This document shows, one piece after another, positions 12,601-26,600 of a stretch of 64,000 nucleotides of DNA (position 1 is the stretch's first letter; each line of letters opens with the position of its first letter). Made by a program: the position numbers and the translations under genes. This stretch comes from Phallusia mammillata (Eukaryota; Chordata; Ascidiacea; Phlebobranchia; Ascidiidae), in contig QLIY01000682.1 of NCBI GenBank assembly GCA_003260075.1, positions 1 through 64,000 on the forward strand, written 5' to 3'. Below the pieces are notes generated by a model. The model did no database searches, was not told the origin of the DNA, and was given only the letters and a program-made list of their open reading frames with translations.

Positions 12601-14083
12601 CGAACAAACCAAAAGTTATTGAGGAAGTTTGAAGCCATCCTGGTGAACCGATCGCAACAATAATAAAGCAAATAAGCTTGCGTATTTGGAACAAAAATAG
12701 CCTACTTTCTCGCGATATATGGTGCTGAACTACGTGCAGCAACATGTAGGCTACAAGTACAGTAGCGTCACATATACCACTACCCATTTTTCTAAATTGC
12801 ACAATACCAACGTTGGACAACTGTGCCCGATGCACGACCTATAGCAAAAAAATGGTTTATTGTATTTGTACGAAATGGGATTGATCAATAAAATTACAAA
12901 CTTTTAAACAAACAGTGCGGGATTTTAGAAACCTATCAGCAGTTGTGGGCCACGACTTCTCCTTGCGCGTTGATAGGGAAATTTGGTGACTTTTAAATTT
13001 GTAGTGACGCTAATAAGGCGATGTTAAAAAATTTCGTACTGCATTCTTAAACAATACCATGCAAAATGCGCAATGAGCTATAATGTTGTGAACTTTTTTT
13101 ACATATTGTATATAGAAGGCTAACAGTAACGACTATCAGTACCATGTCTTAAACAAATATTCATTACTAGAATAAGCTGCTTGTAACGTCCTGTGAACGC
13201 GCCCCGGTTATAGCGAGGAACGTCACACGAGGAGAGAATTGAAACGCGATTCCTCCAACAAACAGTCCACACAGATAGGTGTTTTGCTGATCTTATTAGG
13301 CGAATTCTTTGAATGCAGGACAAAGAGGACGATAGAAGCCGATGGAACATGATAGGAAAAGGTTTCTGCATAAAGCATGACACACTGCGCCATAAATGCT
13401 GAAATACAGCACAAATCTTACCAACTGTTGTGATAACCGGAGAGATTAAATAGCATGTGTATTTAACTCGCAGCAATTACTGGTAGATACCTAAACATAT
13501 AATAACTTATATCACCACAATGCGCCTTTATGACACAGTTCTTACCAAGCAATGTTTTGCAAAACGATATACACATTCACGTTTTTAATTTTTCTTGTTT
13601 TATATATGAAAGAACGCCTCGTCGCAAGTTATGTTGTGTTAGGGCGGTCTCCCAGGCATTCCCATATAGTGTGTGGTAAACACAGCAAATGCAAAAACCT
13701 TCAAATTTTCCAATATTTTTTTAAAGATTTCCTGTGGTAGATCTGTAGCCCTGCTACAATATTTCGATCTACATTGCGACGTAATTGAGGGTCATAAAAC
13801 TGTTTTTATACTTTTGTAATAGCGTCCCGAAATAAACTAGAATAAAAAACATTTTTGACACTTTGACAACACCACCCGAAGACAAACAACTTGAAATATA
13901 AATAAAGGAGAAGTTTAAAGCACGTTGTATTTTGCATTGGTATCGTTTTTAATTTTGCTGTCACCTGTTGATACTGCTGGGGTTGATTGCTTCACTGTCC
14001 ATTATCAAAATAATAAGAGTTTAAAAGGTGTTACCCTCAGTCAATTGTTACACCTGTACCGATTTTCTACAACATAAATTATC
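9544..14083. other. Intergenic region without a recognisable gene
   Basis: Between the lipid enzyme and cullin-5 I see no exon with plausible splice sites and similarity to a known family. The longest open frames, on the minus strand near 12503-12835 and 13120-13476, lack recognisable domains or partner exons. A small hAT-like element lies at 9698-9878. The 3' UTR of the upstream gene must end in the first part, but its poly(A) site could not be fixed. Confidence 0.55.
9698..9878. mobile_element. Small hAT-like MITE
   Basis: The inverted ends are CAGTGTTTCTCAACC on the left and, reversed, CAGTGTTTCCCAACC on the right. The flanking octamers (acttacat and atgtacgt) agree at only 5 of 8 positions, so the insertion is probably old. 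It is non-coding. Confidence 0.6.
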
Positions 14084-17000
14084 ATGACTATGCTTGTGGT
14101 GAGTATTTTCATTTTACACAAGCGTTTTTTGCCAAAAAAGTTAAAAGAAATCGGTATTATTTGTAGCATTTAGTTAACAGTGTATTAGAAAAATGTACCG
14201 GACTACAAAGAAGACTTAGTGCATTGCTAGTTTGCTACTACCATCATCTTTGCTACATTAAAAACTGTAAAATCAGTTGGCACTTTGCTTGCCAAAGGGT
14301 CCTCATCGCCTTGCCCAAACTCCACCCCCAAACATCCACATTTTAAGCCTTGCCTTGTCACAATTGACAATTAGATAAATCAACAAAATGACAAAACGCA
14401 ATTGGTTTGATGATGGCTCCCTGTTATCATGCAGCGGGTAAGGGAAGTTTTGGGAATATTATTTTGTTTTCGCGCTCCTATGGCAGTGGCTCCCAACCTT
14501 TTTTGTCCTGTGTACTCTATTTCTCGACTTTTTCGTTTCTTGAGAAACGAGAAATTAAAAATGCATTTCTCGCGAGTCTCGAAAATTTTATTTAAGCCGA
14601 TTTTCTAACAAAAAGATTTCCGATTGTACGTTTTTTCACTTTTAGTAGCAATCGCAAATAGTAAAATTTATATTTATTTCTCGAGAATCGAGGCTCTACC
14701 CCCTACAAATTACCAAATACTCCCTTAGTGGGTAATTCCCCTCTGGTTGGGAACCACTGGTCTGTGGCATCCGGTATTGTAGTGATGCATACACTAGCTG
14801 ATGCATCCAATACAACTTGTTATGATTTAACTTGTTTTGTAAGCTGACAGATTGTTTGTAGGGTCATCAGCAAACTTTTGACGAAAAATGGCCTGCAATG
14901 CAACCTGTTATTTTGAAGCTATTAAGTCAGGAATCTGTTACAAGACAAGAGTGGCAGGTGTGCAATTTTTCATGATTTTGAAAGTTGTTTAAAATTCATT
15001 TTTAAATCTATTAGGTTGACCGTAATGAGATTGTGCATCCTGAGGTTTTTTTCTCTGATTGTCCATTATAAATTTCAATATAACATTCAGAACAAAACTC
15101 ACTTAAAACCATTTTTTATATTAAGTATTTTGTGTGAAGGTTTAGGTTTTATCCTTCAATATATTTTTTGAAACTATTTTATAACATAGCAATGTTAAAC
15201 ATCACCAAACAATGATAAATGCTGACACTATTATGATGCAAATTTTACTGGGTACGAAAATTCAAAATCTTAAATTGTTGTTTTAATTGTTTAATTCATG
15301 GGATAGGGATCAATTTTCACAATGCTTTCCCACAACATTTTTAGGATTTGTTATTATATACTATGTTTAGGATTTGTTCTGGAATGTGCATTCGGTGTGC
15401 ATGTGGGATGATAAAGGTGGCCCAGAAAAAGTGCATTCTGCATTGAAAACAAACATATCTAATTTCATCAAGGATGCTCAATCAGTATGTATGGCACATG
15501 TACAACTTAATATCTGGAGTCTGGTTATGTAACAAAAGCTGTATGGTCTTGATCAGTGTTCTTCAACCTTTTTGAAAGCGACCCCAATTTAAAAGAAAAT
15601 TGAATCAGCATTTACATGCGACATTTTTTTCTGATAGGAAAAAAAATGTTTCAAGTAATGCCGAAACTGAAACTATTTTCTTATATTTTATTAAGATTTG
15701 GGTTGCAGCTGTTTGGTTTTTGATTATTGCATCACAATGATTAGATTGTGGCACAAGGTACCAAGCTGTACTGCAAAACATTAGCAAACGTATAATTTTT
15801 TTGGTCATAAATTTAAACACCAATATATTGAATTTATAGCGACCCAAAAAATGGTTAGGCGACCCACTTGGGGTCGCGACCCACAGGTTGAAGACCACTG
15901 GTCTTGATAATAATGGATATGTATCCCTTACCAGGATACATATTGTTTTCCCAACCGTTTTTTTTATTTTATGCAAATGATTGGTCAAGGAAATGTACTT
16001 TAAACTTATTTACACATGTATGTAGAGTTTCACACTTTGTTGGTTGCATTTTTAAGCATTTCGCAAATTACAGTTTGATTTACCCTTGTAACCCAAGATA
16101 TTCATATGTACAATACCGCATTTATTTAATTGTAAGCTGCAGCTAAGTTTTTTAGTTTGTGCATTTTACAATCAAAACTGCCCTGCTTTTTGAAATATTT
16201 CAACTTTCAAATTCTTAATGCATGTAGGCATTATTAGTCAACATATGCTCTGCTGGTTACATTTTTTGTGTGACTAACAGTTGTTGACAAATAGTTGTAC
16301 CATGTAGCAGATCAAACTATTATAAAATGGTATCTAATGTCACAGCATGTGGCTGACAGTCTAGGGCAGCTCATAATCGAGGGCAAATTACAACAGAGTA
16401 AATATAGATGAATAGAAAATACATTACATAGGAAAGCTACCTTTCTAGTCATATGTTCCCTTTGTTGAAGCGAACAAACCATACTTAAACCTAATTGTGT
16501 TTTAACTTGCAGAGAATTCGGTCTCATCATGAAGGGAATGCGTTACTGCGTGCTTACATTGTTGAATGGCAAAAGTTTTTCTCTCAGTGTGTGTATCTTC
16601 CGGAACCTTTCTCACAACTGGAAAAATCTTTAAGTGACAGAACAAACAAAAGAAAGCAGGAACAACAAAGTATTGTCAGAAAGGTAGAATAATAGAAATT
16701 CTATCAACGTTGTATACTCATTTGTTAACAAAAACTAATTGTGATTTGTCTTAGCTGATGTTGGACTCATGGAACAAGAATGTTTTCCACAGTATATCTG
16801 ATAATTTGAAGGATCGAACAATGGTTTTAATACAGGAAGAAAGAGAAGGAAAGTCAGTAGATGCCCAACTTGTCATTGGTGTTCGACAATCTTTTGGTAA
16901 CTTGTTTGCATTGCATTGTTGTGTCTTGTGTGTGTATGCCACCATCAGAGTTTTTTCCCTTTTTATGCTTGCTTATTTGAACATTGAACAAAAGTTACAA

Positions 17001-20000
17001 AAACAATAGCTGCAATTCTTGGGCATTGTCCCCCGTGGATTTACAGGTCTCATGAACCTCCAAATGTCACTACTGGGTTTTGTGTTTGACTAACAATAAG
17101 GCAGTGTTTGAATGTACGTGCATATCCTACTAAACCTGGGCTTCTACACCATTTTTTTTCACTACCCTCAGTTTTAGATAAAAAGTTTTTTGGCCCCAAG
17201 AGATATTCCAGTGCTTCTATAATCAAGAGCTGAATAAGTTTAAATAACCTTAAGGCTAAGATGTCCTGCTAATTAACCCTTTTTTAGGTAAAACTAAAAA
17301 TATCCATTTTTGTATAAATTTACAGTAAATCTTTGTTCCAATGCTGAAGATCCTCTTCAAATCTACCATGAACATTTTGAATCTTCATATGTTCAGGCCA
17401 CTGAAAAACATTATAACTCTGCTGCTGAGAACTACCTCAATGATAACGGAGTCAGAGAGTACATGAAATATGTGAGGACACACTAAAATTAATATAAATC
17501 TTAAATGTATATTTAGGTGTAGCAATAACCTGGCTATTACACTGGGAATTGGACAATGTAAAGGTTACTGCAGAATCAAAAAATACCTGTGCCAACAGTT
17601 AATTGCAAGTTTCTTTGAGTTTTATAGTACAGTGTTTGCATAATTTTCTGGGTTCTATATCATGTTGTCAACCCACAACAGGAAATTGCCAATCAATTAA
17701 TCTTTTTAAAATTATCTTTAATGTTATGCTCTATTTCAGGTGCAAATCATTAAACACTTATTTAAAACTAAGTGAAATGTTATTTTTAACAGACATTTCA
17801 CTGTTTGTTTTTTTGTAACAGAAAAACTTAATTGTTTGTTGAACGGAATTTTTAAGCTTATTTATATTACAGGCACAGCAAAAACTTTCAGAGGAAAATC
17901 AAAGAGCTACCAGATACCTGGAATCTTCATCAGTAAGCGTCCTCGACAAGCACTGTGTGTTGGTCCTTGTGTCAAGATTTACTGATGCCATGCTTGCTGA
18001 ATGTCCACATATGATTCGAGAAAATGAAACTGACCGTAAGTCGTAGTGCCATTCATTAGTGATGTCATTAGTATAAAACCAGTGATGGTGTTTATATTTT
18101 TCTTTCATAGAACTCAGTCTTATGTTTAACCTGATGAATCGTGTACCAAATGGAATCAATCCAATTATCAAATACTTGTCAGAATACATCCTACAGCAGG
18201 GTCTAACTGATATGAAAGAATGCAGAGATATTATCACTACAGTAGGATGTTTTCTAGAAAGATTGTAATTTTCAATTTAATATAATTAACCAGCATCATT
18301 TTTTATGAAGGATTCTGAAAAATATATTGATCTGTTACTGGTGCTGTTCCAACGTTTTTCAACATTGGTAAAGAAATCGTTTAATGATGACCCTCGATTG
18401 TTAACTGCACGGGACAAAGCCTTTAAAGAAGTGGTCAATGATTACTCTGTGTTTAGCCTAGAATTGCAAACGAAGGCAAAACAGTAAGTTATGCTTTTTT
18501 GTGTGTTCTTTTGTATGAATCAAAAATGGCAGTATGAATCCAAATTTAAAACTAGTCATTTGCGGTTTTAACATCAAACTCAAAGTAAAAACATTTGTGA
18601 AAAAGCTGCAAGAAAAGAGAAATTTGTTTTATTATTAGCTTTGTGTACTATTTACAGAAATACAGTAAAACTGCCACCAGAATCAAGATGTCCAGAACTT
18701 CTTGCAAACTTCTGTGACATGCTTTTACGTAAAACTCCCTTGAGCAAAAAATTATCAACAGATGAAATTGATGCCAAGCTGAAAGATGTTGTAAGACAAT
18801 TTCATTTTTTTATGTGCAACATAGAGATATTCAAGGATTACAATTCTACATCCTTTTAAATGAGTTTTTAATGCAAATTACCAGTTATTCCACTATAAAC
18901 ATCAGGCATATCATGTTTCTTTTTGTTTTAGCTTCTAGTTTTAAAGTATGTGGCAAACAAGGATGTATTCATGAGGTATCACAAAGCTCATCTTACTCGT
19001 CGTCTGATCCTTGGTACATCAGCTGATAATGAGAAGGAAGAAAACATGTTAGAAGGACTGAGAGAGGTATTTTGTTCAATTTCAGTTGATGAAGTTCAAA
19101 CACACATAGTTTATTTGTTACTTTTGAGGTGTCTCACTAAATTGCCGAATTTTACTTGCACACAATCCAGAAATATGCCAGTTGCAGTAAAAAGAGGCAA
19201 ACCTAAGTGTCAATGTCCAGCAATGTGAGGTTGAATATTTTCCTAAATGTGAAATCAGAAAATGTTATCAAACAAATAAATGAAAATCTAATAACCACTA
19301 AAATTAACAAGATGCATTTGTTGCAGGTTGGAATGCCAGCCGACTATGTAAATAAGTTGGCTCGCATGTTTCAAGACATTAAAGTGAGTGAGGATCTTAA
19401 TCAACAATTTAAAGAAAATAGAAAAGATCGAGCATCTGGTAAGAAATATTACACAGGTGCAATGTTGTGTGATAAAATAAGTTTTTTACTCACCCTAAAC
19501 TACAGTTAAATAAAGGCAAAACTAACTGCAGTACCAAGTTTAAAAGTAAAAGTGTAAAGAATGAATTGGGTTTTGTTATTTCACATGTGTGCTACAATTC
19601 TACAAATATGAAGTGAAAAAATATATTTGTATTTTTAGTGTGCAAGTCAAAAAGATCTTGACTTCAAATATTTATTTTTGAATTCACAGATTTCTCTATA
19701 TTTGCATAGTTATAGTGGGTAAAAACCTAATTTGCTTCAAATATTCAATAAATATATCCTATTTAAAAAAAAAAAAACAGTCATTAAATTATTAAAACCA
19801 AATTTATTTTATTTTAGATGTTGCCAACATCAAGATATTAAATGCAGGAGCCTGGTCTCGTCGATCAGAGCGTATTCCTGTTTCCCTTCCTGCTCTTCTG
19901 GAAGATCTCATCCCAGATGTGGAGGAGTTTTACAAAAGCAAACACACAGGAAGAAAGTTGCACTGGAATCATCTTTTGTCAAATGGAATTGTAAGTTGCC

Positions 20001-21916
20001 TTATATAAATATTCAAAACATGTATAATATTTATACATGTCATGTATAATGTATAAATGTGTTTTGAAGTTTTCACAAAATGGCGTTTGTTGCAAACACT
20101 TCGTTTGGTAGCATTTTTGTTTGAATATCCTTTACTCTTATGGCAGTGCAGCAATTTTAAACTGAATGATCATAAATGAAGTGTTGCTTAAAACACCAAT
20201 TCAAAATATAAGCAGTAAAAAATTACCCACTGTACAAATTTTATGGTCATCACAATCTGGTTGCTAAGCTTTGGCTACTTTATAAAATGACATTTTGACC
20301 AAAAAGTCATCTTCAATCTTTTAGATGACATTTAAGACCGACATTGGTCAGTATGAGATAGAAATTACAACTTTTCAAATGTCCGTCCTGCATGCGTGGA
20401 ACTCACGACCTCGAGAGGCAATTTCTTTTGAAAGTTTGAGGTTAGCTACACAACTTCCCGATGCTGAATTAAGGAAAACACTTTGGGTAAGTTCTAAAAC
20501 TGTATGAGTAAAAGCTGTTTTAAATTCTACAACGATATGTATGCTACACTCTTTTAAACGTTTTGCATTTTTTATGACGTTATACATTCACAGCATATTG
20601 TTGCAAGCTTTAGCAAATGTGTTTACTTTTTTGGCAGTTTAGTTATATTTAACAAGTTTTTATTTAAAAAAGTTATGCAAAATGGCCGATACAAAATAAG
20701 CTTCCATTAAATTATATCAAGTGTCTCATATAACCAGGTGTCTGGGCCGTATGTATGAAAAAAAAAACGTTTTATGACAACTCGCAAAAAACGACAATGT
20801 CAGATTTTGTAAATTTCATTGTTTATTTTGTGATCCTTTAGTCGTTGGTGTCAAACGGAAAACTGAAACGTCAAGTTCTTGTTTGTGAACCCTCTGTTAC
20901 GTCACTAAAGGGGTTCAACGATAGTTCAATATTTAACATCAACCATCAGTTCTGCCTTTTGTAAGTATGCCTTAATCCATGGCTAATGAAAACATGTAAC
21001 TTTGTGGACTGTTAAACATTGCAGAAAAGGCGGAAAGACCCAAAAACGGGGTCGAGTCAACTTGATCGGTCGACTTCAACTTTCTACTGAGAAAAACCGT
21101 GAAGAAGATAATGAGGGGATTACACAGTTGCGAATATTACGCACTCAGGTTGGTGACGTGACATTGTAAACCGACATGTTGTATTCAACCAGTACTATAA
21201 ATCGTCTTTATATAAACAATTCTAAAGGCGTAGAAAAAGTACCAATTTTTGTACTTCACTCATAATACGACCCGTTGAAGGCGTTATACCGAACCAAGAA
21301 TTGCCATATGAGAAGGCGCAGGCTAGAAAAAATATGGGCCTGACGTCGTGATCGCTGGTCTGCATGATCGCTCCAAGGCTGATCCCAGTTATAAATTTAA
21401 CTTCCTTCCTTCACGTATTAATTTCATACTTTATCCGAATGAGTGCCAAGTGAAATTTAATTGTGTTACCGTTGGTTTTTATTTTCACAAACACTTGTTT
21501 CTANCGAACCAAGAATTCCCACATGAGAAGGCGCAGGCTAGAAAAAATATGGGCCTGACGTCGTGATCGCTGGTCTGCATGATCGCTCCAAGGCTGATCC
21601 CAGTTATAAATTTAACTTCCTTCCTTCACGTATTAATTTCATACTTTATCCGAATGAGTGCCAAGTGAAATTTAATTGTGTTACCGTTGGTTTTTATTTT
21701 CACAAACACTTGTTTCTACAGGAAGCGATCGTAAAAATCTTGAAAATGAGAAAGAAAATAACCAACGCACAACTACAAACCGAACTTGTTGAAATTCTCA
21801 AAAACATGTTCCTGCCGCAGAAAAAACTTATCAAGCAACAGATTGAATGGTTGATCGACAACAAATATATGAAGCGGGACGATGACGATATTAACAGTTT
21901 TGTGTATATTACGTAA
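14084..21916 (+). CDS. CUL5: Cullin-5, scaffold of SOCS-box ubiquitin ligases
   Basis: Cullin-5 holds elongin B/C-SOCS adaptors at its N-terminus and RBX2 at its C-terminus. Exons: 14084-14098, 14862-14957, 15371-15484, 16513-16683, 16755-16896, 17326-17471, 17873-18035, 18111-18241, 18311-18483, 18658-18790, 18932-19066, 19327-19438, 19818-19990, 20325-20486, 20842-20960, 21025-21148, 21722-21916. Phases close exactly and give about 767 aa (human 780). Near-identical blocks to vertebrate CUL5 include KCPELLAN-type RCPELLANFCDMLLRKTPLSKKL, cited by its start, VGMPADYVNKLARMFQDIKV and NLIGRLQL. The last exon carries the neddylation motif KMRKKI (Lys about 714) and the winged-helix end. The five-residue first exon (ATG at 14084) is the weakest part; it has a good donor but no conserved sequence. 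The intron before the last exon carries a suspicious duplication. Confidence 0.95.
14484..14759. mobile_element. hAT-like MITE in cullin-5 intron 1
   Basis: The left end is CAGTGGCTCCCAACC; the right end reversed is CAGTGGTTCCCAACC. The flanking octamers match only partly (5 of 8). The interior is rich in TTTCTCG/CGAGAAA inverted motifs. No open frame. Confidence 0.65.
15554..15900. mobile_element. hAT-like MITE with perfect 8-bp target duplication in a cullin-5 intron
   Basis: The left end is CAGTGTTCTTCAACC; the right end reversed is CAGTGGTCTTCAACC. GTCTTGAT flanks it at 15546-15553 and 15901-15908. The sub-terminal 'gcgacccc' motif resembles that of the element at 51106-51957, so the two may belong to related families. 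Confidence 0.85.
21290..21718. repeat. 214-base direct duplication split by a single N
   Basis: Bases 21290-21503 and 21505-21718 are the same sequence apart from a few substitutions, with the unknown base 21504 between them. The second copy runs straight into the acceptor of the last cullin-5 exon at 21722, while the first stops just before that acceptor. This is the pattern of two overlapping contig ends joined by a one-base gap without being merged. The exon is unaffected. Confidence 0.88.
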
Positions 21917-23646
21917 CGGCAAATCACTTCCATAACTTGAACCGTGCACTCAGTGGCAATTTTTTTTCTTTTGCTGTTTTTTGCATTCAAATATGTACTT
22001 TGCGGTTCGTTTGTATCTAAAGTCTATGCTATGGCCATTTGCTTTCGTTGTAGAACTGAGATTTTGGGTTGGTTGAGTTAAGGCGTGCTATATGTTGAAG
22101 TAGCTCAAACCTCAACAATCTTCAGTTTTGATCTTTATTGCAATGTATGTGTCATACCTGAGATGCATGTTTGTTACAGTTTGTGCGCGAGTTTCTGTCT
22201 TCAGAAAGTGTTAAACTTAAAGTTCATGATTAGTTCTGTTGTATCTTTTTTGAAATATCTGCCAAACGGAATTATTTTCAAAATACCAAACAAAATAATG
22301 TGACTTTTGCCGATAGTGATTATACAGTGTTTCCATCAGGCAGAGTCAATCATATAAGTTATAAGGGGCAATGCAATGTTCTGGTAAAACTCAACATAAA
22401 GTTCTTTATATTTATGTGACTTTTTGCATTTTTGTGTTCTAATATTTTTTTTTGAGTTCTGCACATATCTCACGCTTTAGTGGGTCAAGTGCTACGGCCT
22501 TCAATATCATTTAAAAGGTATTTTCACTCTTCACCCAAAGCATGGTTCAAGTCATTTAGATTTAACGTGCTAGTGAGCTGCTTATGAGTTCAAAAAAGTT
22601 CGTTTTGCATTATATTGTCATAAACTTGTTTATTCGACGCTTTCTTTCATAATTGCGATCATGATTCATTTTCTAAACTGAATCCTGCATAACCTTGCAT
22701 TTTGTTCGACACTTGATTAAGTGTTCACGTCAGTCGTGCAAATAAAACAATACGGACTGTTGTTGGTACCCTTTCGTTCTTTTATCAGCACAGCTTGCAA
22801 GTCACTTTCAACTTTCGTATGTCAGTCGATTGGTTATTATGGAAGCATTCATCGGCTGGCAAATACAATGCCTTTCGGGTTGTGTGAACCCGTTTTGAAG
22901 CGAAATTACTTAATACACGAAAGGTGCGTATATAAGGTTGTCTGTGACCCAAGCTAGTCTGGCCAAATTTGTATTTTAATTTATAAGCTAAGCTGGTTGT
23001 CAAGCATAAACTGTTGCTGCCTTGCATAACACACTAACCATCGTTGCTCTTTCTGCCGTTTTGTTTATGCCAACAATAAAACTTCGTGAAATAAATAACG
23101 TATCAACTTGTTATTACAGCATCAACTATCACACAAAATATTGCAAGAACATTCGAATCAAAGGCGGCATGTTGTTGATGCAGGTTTGCTCAACTTGGGC
23201 GAAAATAGCCACGCTTTTAAAAGTAACCATCAAACTTGTACCCAAGCGTGCTAGAGTGTAATTATGAACCAAACCCACTTCAGAAGATTTGGGTCAAAAA
23301 CGAATGCCATTTTTTGTAAATTGTAATATATAAAAGCCAAAAAAATGCTTACAATAAGTCTGGTTTCGGGTTTTAAAATCGCCAAAACGGCAAATTCAAA
23401 TATTTTGGCCAACAATAAGCTCGTTGCACCACTACTATTTGTTCAAACAAGGGACTTTACCAACGCAGGATCGATTAATGTGGTAACCATAGAAAGTTTA
23501 TGCAATATTAAAAATGCATGGTTTGCCGGATACCACGCTTAGTTTTCGAAACGTAAACGAGCACTAATTTTTTAGAAGATATACAGTGTTTTGAATAGAA
23601 TTTCCTGTTGCGGTAATTCTCAGTGGCTTGACATGCCTATAACAAA
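21917..23646. other. Intergenic region between convergent genes
   Basis: Cullin-5 (+) and the acidic-protein gene (-) converge here, so the stretch must hold both 3' UTRs. An AATAAA on the plus strand at about 22741 is a possible cullin-5 poly(A) signal but is rather distant. Short open frames on both strands have no recognisable similarity. Confidence 0.5.
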
Positions 23647-26600
23647 TTAATGGCGGTCGTCGCTTTTTTCACCCATAAAGTTTGTCATTTTCTCCATAAC
23701 ATCGGTGAGTTCTGTCATGGCATCGGAAAAAAGAGTTCGATCCTGGTCAAGGAGGGCTTGGTCAAGTTCTTGTAACGCGTTATCAAAGTCTTCGTCGCCT
23801 GTTACTGTAAAAAAATAAAGGACACGTTACCAAATTGTAAAAGTTGTCATGAGTATAACGCGATGTTGACATAAACAAACAAGTAGATAAAATACACATA
23901 ACCATTAACCTTAAAAAAGAAAAAAAAATGTTTTCGAACAAACGTTTTGACAAAAACAATTGTCATCAATTATGTAACTTACATTAAAACTGGCTACACA
24001 ATTAAGACACGGACTTAAAGAGTAGTTTGACTGAAAACGAAATTGCCAGTGATGTTGTATGAAGCGTGGACATTTTATTGAGCAAACGGGGGGGGGGACT
24101 GTTTTCGAGCAAACGTTTTGACAAAAACAATTGTCATCAATTATGTAACTTACATTGTTTTTGTCAAAACGTTTGCTCAATAAAATGTCCACGCTTCATA
24201 CAACATCACTGGCAATTTTGTTTTTAGTCAAACTACTCTTTAAGTCCGTGTCTTGTGTAGCCAGTTTTAATGTAATGTAACACACTAAAATGTCTAAAAT
24301 GAAAAATGGCTTTAATCACGACCGCATTTTGAGGTTTTGTTTATGCATGAACGTTTTTCCTGCTGTTTTGTTTTATGTCATCTTGTCATACTGTTGGTAT
24401 GTACTCGAGTAAATGATAAAATGGTAACAAAAGTGAACTTTTTTTGCTTTGTTAATAAAGTGCTTGACTCGAGTGAAACTTTAAAATACTTGAGTTGAGT
24501 TTTTTACCCCATATACACAACTATAAATATGTTGAAATATTGGGGCTGACAAATAATCTGTTTTATTGCCGCTTGAATCAATATATTTACTAATTGCTTC
24601 TTGGCGGCGTTAACACGTTAGATAAGAAATGCGTCATTACAAACATTTTTTTTACTTTTTAGGCGCTGATTTTGTTTTGAATATGCCTCGTTTTCTGTTT
24701 TTCTTAAAAAACATGACGTAGAGATTTTTCAGTGTAGGCGAAATTTACATGATTGGACGTAAGATAAATCGATAACAAGTTGTTGTGAATTTATTGTCAG
24801 TTGTTATTAACAACTTGACCTCACTCGTGTGAGAGAATGAACTAGAGTTGACTTGACTAGCAAAACTTATTACACAACACAGCAGTGACGTGTGTAGTTT
24901 GCATATGTAACAGGAACTTCTTGAATACAAGATTTGTTTTTAAGTTCTCTGTTTAAGTTTGGTCACAGCAAGTTTTTCATCTAAGCTAGTGCTATCATTT
25001 TTTAAGAAGAAACTCGATTTTTAACAACGAAAATAATAGTAAACTTTATGTAGGCCTATATCTGCAACTTTAAAAACTTCGACTTAATAAATTACAACTT
25101 ACTTGTTGAATTTCGGGATTCACTTGATGTAAGACGATCTTTAGTCGAAGGTCTTTGTGACGAAGATGTGGTATCTTGCTCGTTTGCTGACGGATCTTGA
25201 TATTTATGATATTCCTCCTCTGGAGGAGGTGGCGGAGCAATAAACGATGGGTTGCCATAAATGTCACTCTAAAAAACAAAAAATAGAAGTTTAGAAATGA
25301 TGCTTTTCGCCCTTTCTACATATGGCACAGGTGTAAAAATGAAACCAAAAAGATTTGAACAGTATTATTGACGTCTAAAATTTGATCTACCATAAATATT
25401 AATTTAGGCAGTGAAACACACATTTGTTTTATTTATTTGGCTCAGGTTACTGGAGCACTTACTAACGTTTGATAAATAGTAAACTTATAAAGCAAGTGAA
25501 GCTATGCCGTATTGGGACGCTCAAGGTACTTTGCGAATGGAATCATTCACTGCTGAAGGTTATTGTTGAAAGTTTATGAACATTTTTAATTGCTAGTCGT
25601 GTTGACTTATCATAATGGAACTAAAAACATTCTCTCAGATAAGTGTTAGTAGTGAGTTAACTGACAAAATGTAATGCACAACATGCGTTAATGCGGTCAG
25701 ACGTACCTGTATGATGGGATTGTAGCGGGCCAGCATTGACGACACTTCCTGTAATGTTTTGAGGTTAATATGGAAACCGGACAAACCTGTAACACATATA
25801 TCAGTGCTGGTTTAAATTGGGCCAAGAGCTGCGTAACATGTTCATGTAAAGCATATCCAGTTCAAACGGCTATTGATAGCATTTGTAGAGCAGCATGCGG
25901 CTTTTATTAGTTTATTTAGAGTTTATTGTAATTAACAAATACCGATTGTTTCCACGTTTTGGTACGTAAAACAATAGCACTTCATAAAATGTTTTAGACG
26001 ATAAATGGTACGTCGGTTTTATTTTACAGGTTTATTAACACTGTTGGAAGTCTGTATAAAAATTACTTCACAATAACAACGTTTCGGAAATGAAACGGGT
26101 AGAAACAAAATCTTACTTTGGTTGTCGCCATCCGTATCCGAATCAAGTCGAATACACAGACCGTCGTCATCGTCATCATCATCGTAATAATCGTCACCAG
26201 AAGATGCCGTAAAATATCTGTAAAACAGCGTTTTTCAAAGTCAATAAAAATACGCATTATTTGAAGGTTACCACACCAAACAGTTTGCATTGTTTTCACT
26301 GTTTTAGTGATTTTGTTGCATATTAAATCTTCACAAGACCACAGTTTTCTCCGACAGATTACAAAAACCTTGCCACATTTTTTTCACAACTTGCTTTAGG
26401 TTGTACTATGTCAGAAAACAAAATTAAAATGCTGTTTGAGTTTTCGTAATTTGGAATTTAAACAATGACATGCATTTGTTTTTTCGTAAACTAGAAAGAG
26501 ATTCAATTCCACCTGTCACTTCTTTCACCGTCGCTTGTATCAGGGCGGATCAAAGTGGGCGGGGCAAGTGTTGATTGGTTGCGCTGGTCACGTGACGGGC

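Noticed and set aside
12503-13476. Minus-strand open frames of 110 and 118 codons between the CDP-DAG synthase and cullin-5 genes
   Set aside because: No recognisable domain, no flanking exons with matching phase, and composition like translated AT-rich noncoding DNA.
21348-21916. Two identical long open frames starting MIAGLHDRSK, the second running into the last cullin-5 exon
   Set aside because: The first part is the duplicated intron sequence read through; the real exon starts at the acceptor before 21722, where similarity to cullin-5 begins.
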